Assembly (NCBI GenBank): GCA_030065615.1
Contig: JASJDR010000052.1
Span: 1-40,134, forward strand
Reading direction: 5' to 3'
DNA from: Xenococcus sp. MO_188.B8
GTDB taxonomy: Bacteria > Cyanobacteriota > Cyanobacteriia > Cyanobacteriales > Xenococcaceae
Length of the DNA: 40,134 nucleotides
Shown one piece after another: positions 40,103 to 40,134 of the stretch. Positions within the stretch are counted from its first letter, which is position 1, and every line of letters starts with the position of its first letter. The notes under the pieces were generated by a model. It worked only from the letters and a program-made list of their open reading frames with translations. It ran no database searches and was not told the DNA's origin. The position numbers and the translations under genes were made by a program.

Positions 40103-40134
40103 ATGAAACAGCTCAGAGGATTTAAATTCAGATT
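40103..40134 (+). CDS. tnpB: TnpB (start of gene, cut by the window edge)
   Basis: ATG 40103 opens MKQLRGFKFR, the usual N-terminus of TnpB, the RNA-guided nuclease of IS200/IS605 elements (M..L.GFKFRLYP). Only ten codons are inside the window. The hairpin just upstream supports the call. Its guide (omega) RNA would lie at the 3' end, beyond the edge. Confidence 0.65.
   Translation, partial: MKQLRGFKFR

Noticed and set aside
1..40134. CRISPR array
   Set aside because: The only regular repeats are in-frame coding repeats (21, 9 and 123 bp) without spacers; no cas gene is seen.

Overview
The window is almost certainly from a cyanobacterium. HIP1-type GCGATCGC octamers recur inside genes and gaps. 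The protein set includes a GlgA2-type glycogen synthase, a membrane-anchored MPBQ/MSBQ methyltransferase close to Synechocystis sll0418, a CoaR/CoaT cobalt-efflux pair, DUF1997, a GUN4 domain and a GAF-GAF adenylate cyclase. Base composition is AT-rich, intergenic regions are long, and dispersed palindromes are common. I cannot name the genus.

Layout. (a) 1-4.1 kb is an accessory/conflict-type region. It holds an MntA-like nucleotidyltransferase with a truncated HepT partner, then an overlapping two-gene unit (EACC1-like protein plus a caspase-helical repeats-TM-GUN4 protease), then a frameshifted PKD-domain remnant. (b) 4.2-8.7 kb has a GH57 glycoside hydrolase, an orphan amino-acid-type ABC ATPase, a MITE-like repeat and an unusual FHA-ferredoxin reductase-[2Fe-2S] fusion. 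(c) 9.8-17.7 kb has a very large vWA/propeller/coiled-coil protein (1387 aa) followed on the same strand by a class 3 lipase and a DUF2235 (Tle1-like) hydrolase. The first and last of these share an upstream sequence block, which suggests co-regulation. (d) 17.7-30.4 kb is mostly housekeeping: RdgB, a small secreted protein, an NmrA-like SDR, DUF1997, adenylate cyclase, GNAT, GlgA2, a CSP41-like epimerase, a PKHD hydroxylase, a secreted GGE-repeat protein beside a Tat-exported two-domain multicopper oxidase, and the quinone methyltransferase. A 545-bp stretch dense in stem-loops lies between glgA and the CSP41-like gene. (e) 30.6-39.4 kb concerns metals. A FeoC-like/HMA2/P-type ATPase/DUF5132 operon has a non-canonical membrane metal motif. 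The divergent coaR-coaT pair has a textbook MerR-type promoter. A 79-bp relic of a second coaT-like gene lies between the two clusters. (f) The right edge enters an IS200/IS605-family element: an end hairpin and the first codons of tnpB.

The strongest candidates for something novel are the EACC1/caspase-GUN4 unit, the vWA-lipase-DUF2235 cluster with its shared upstream block, and the structured 24.6-25.1 kb region. All functional statements come from reading motifs by eye; no database search was run.
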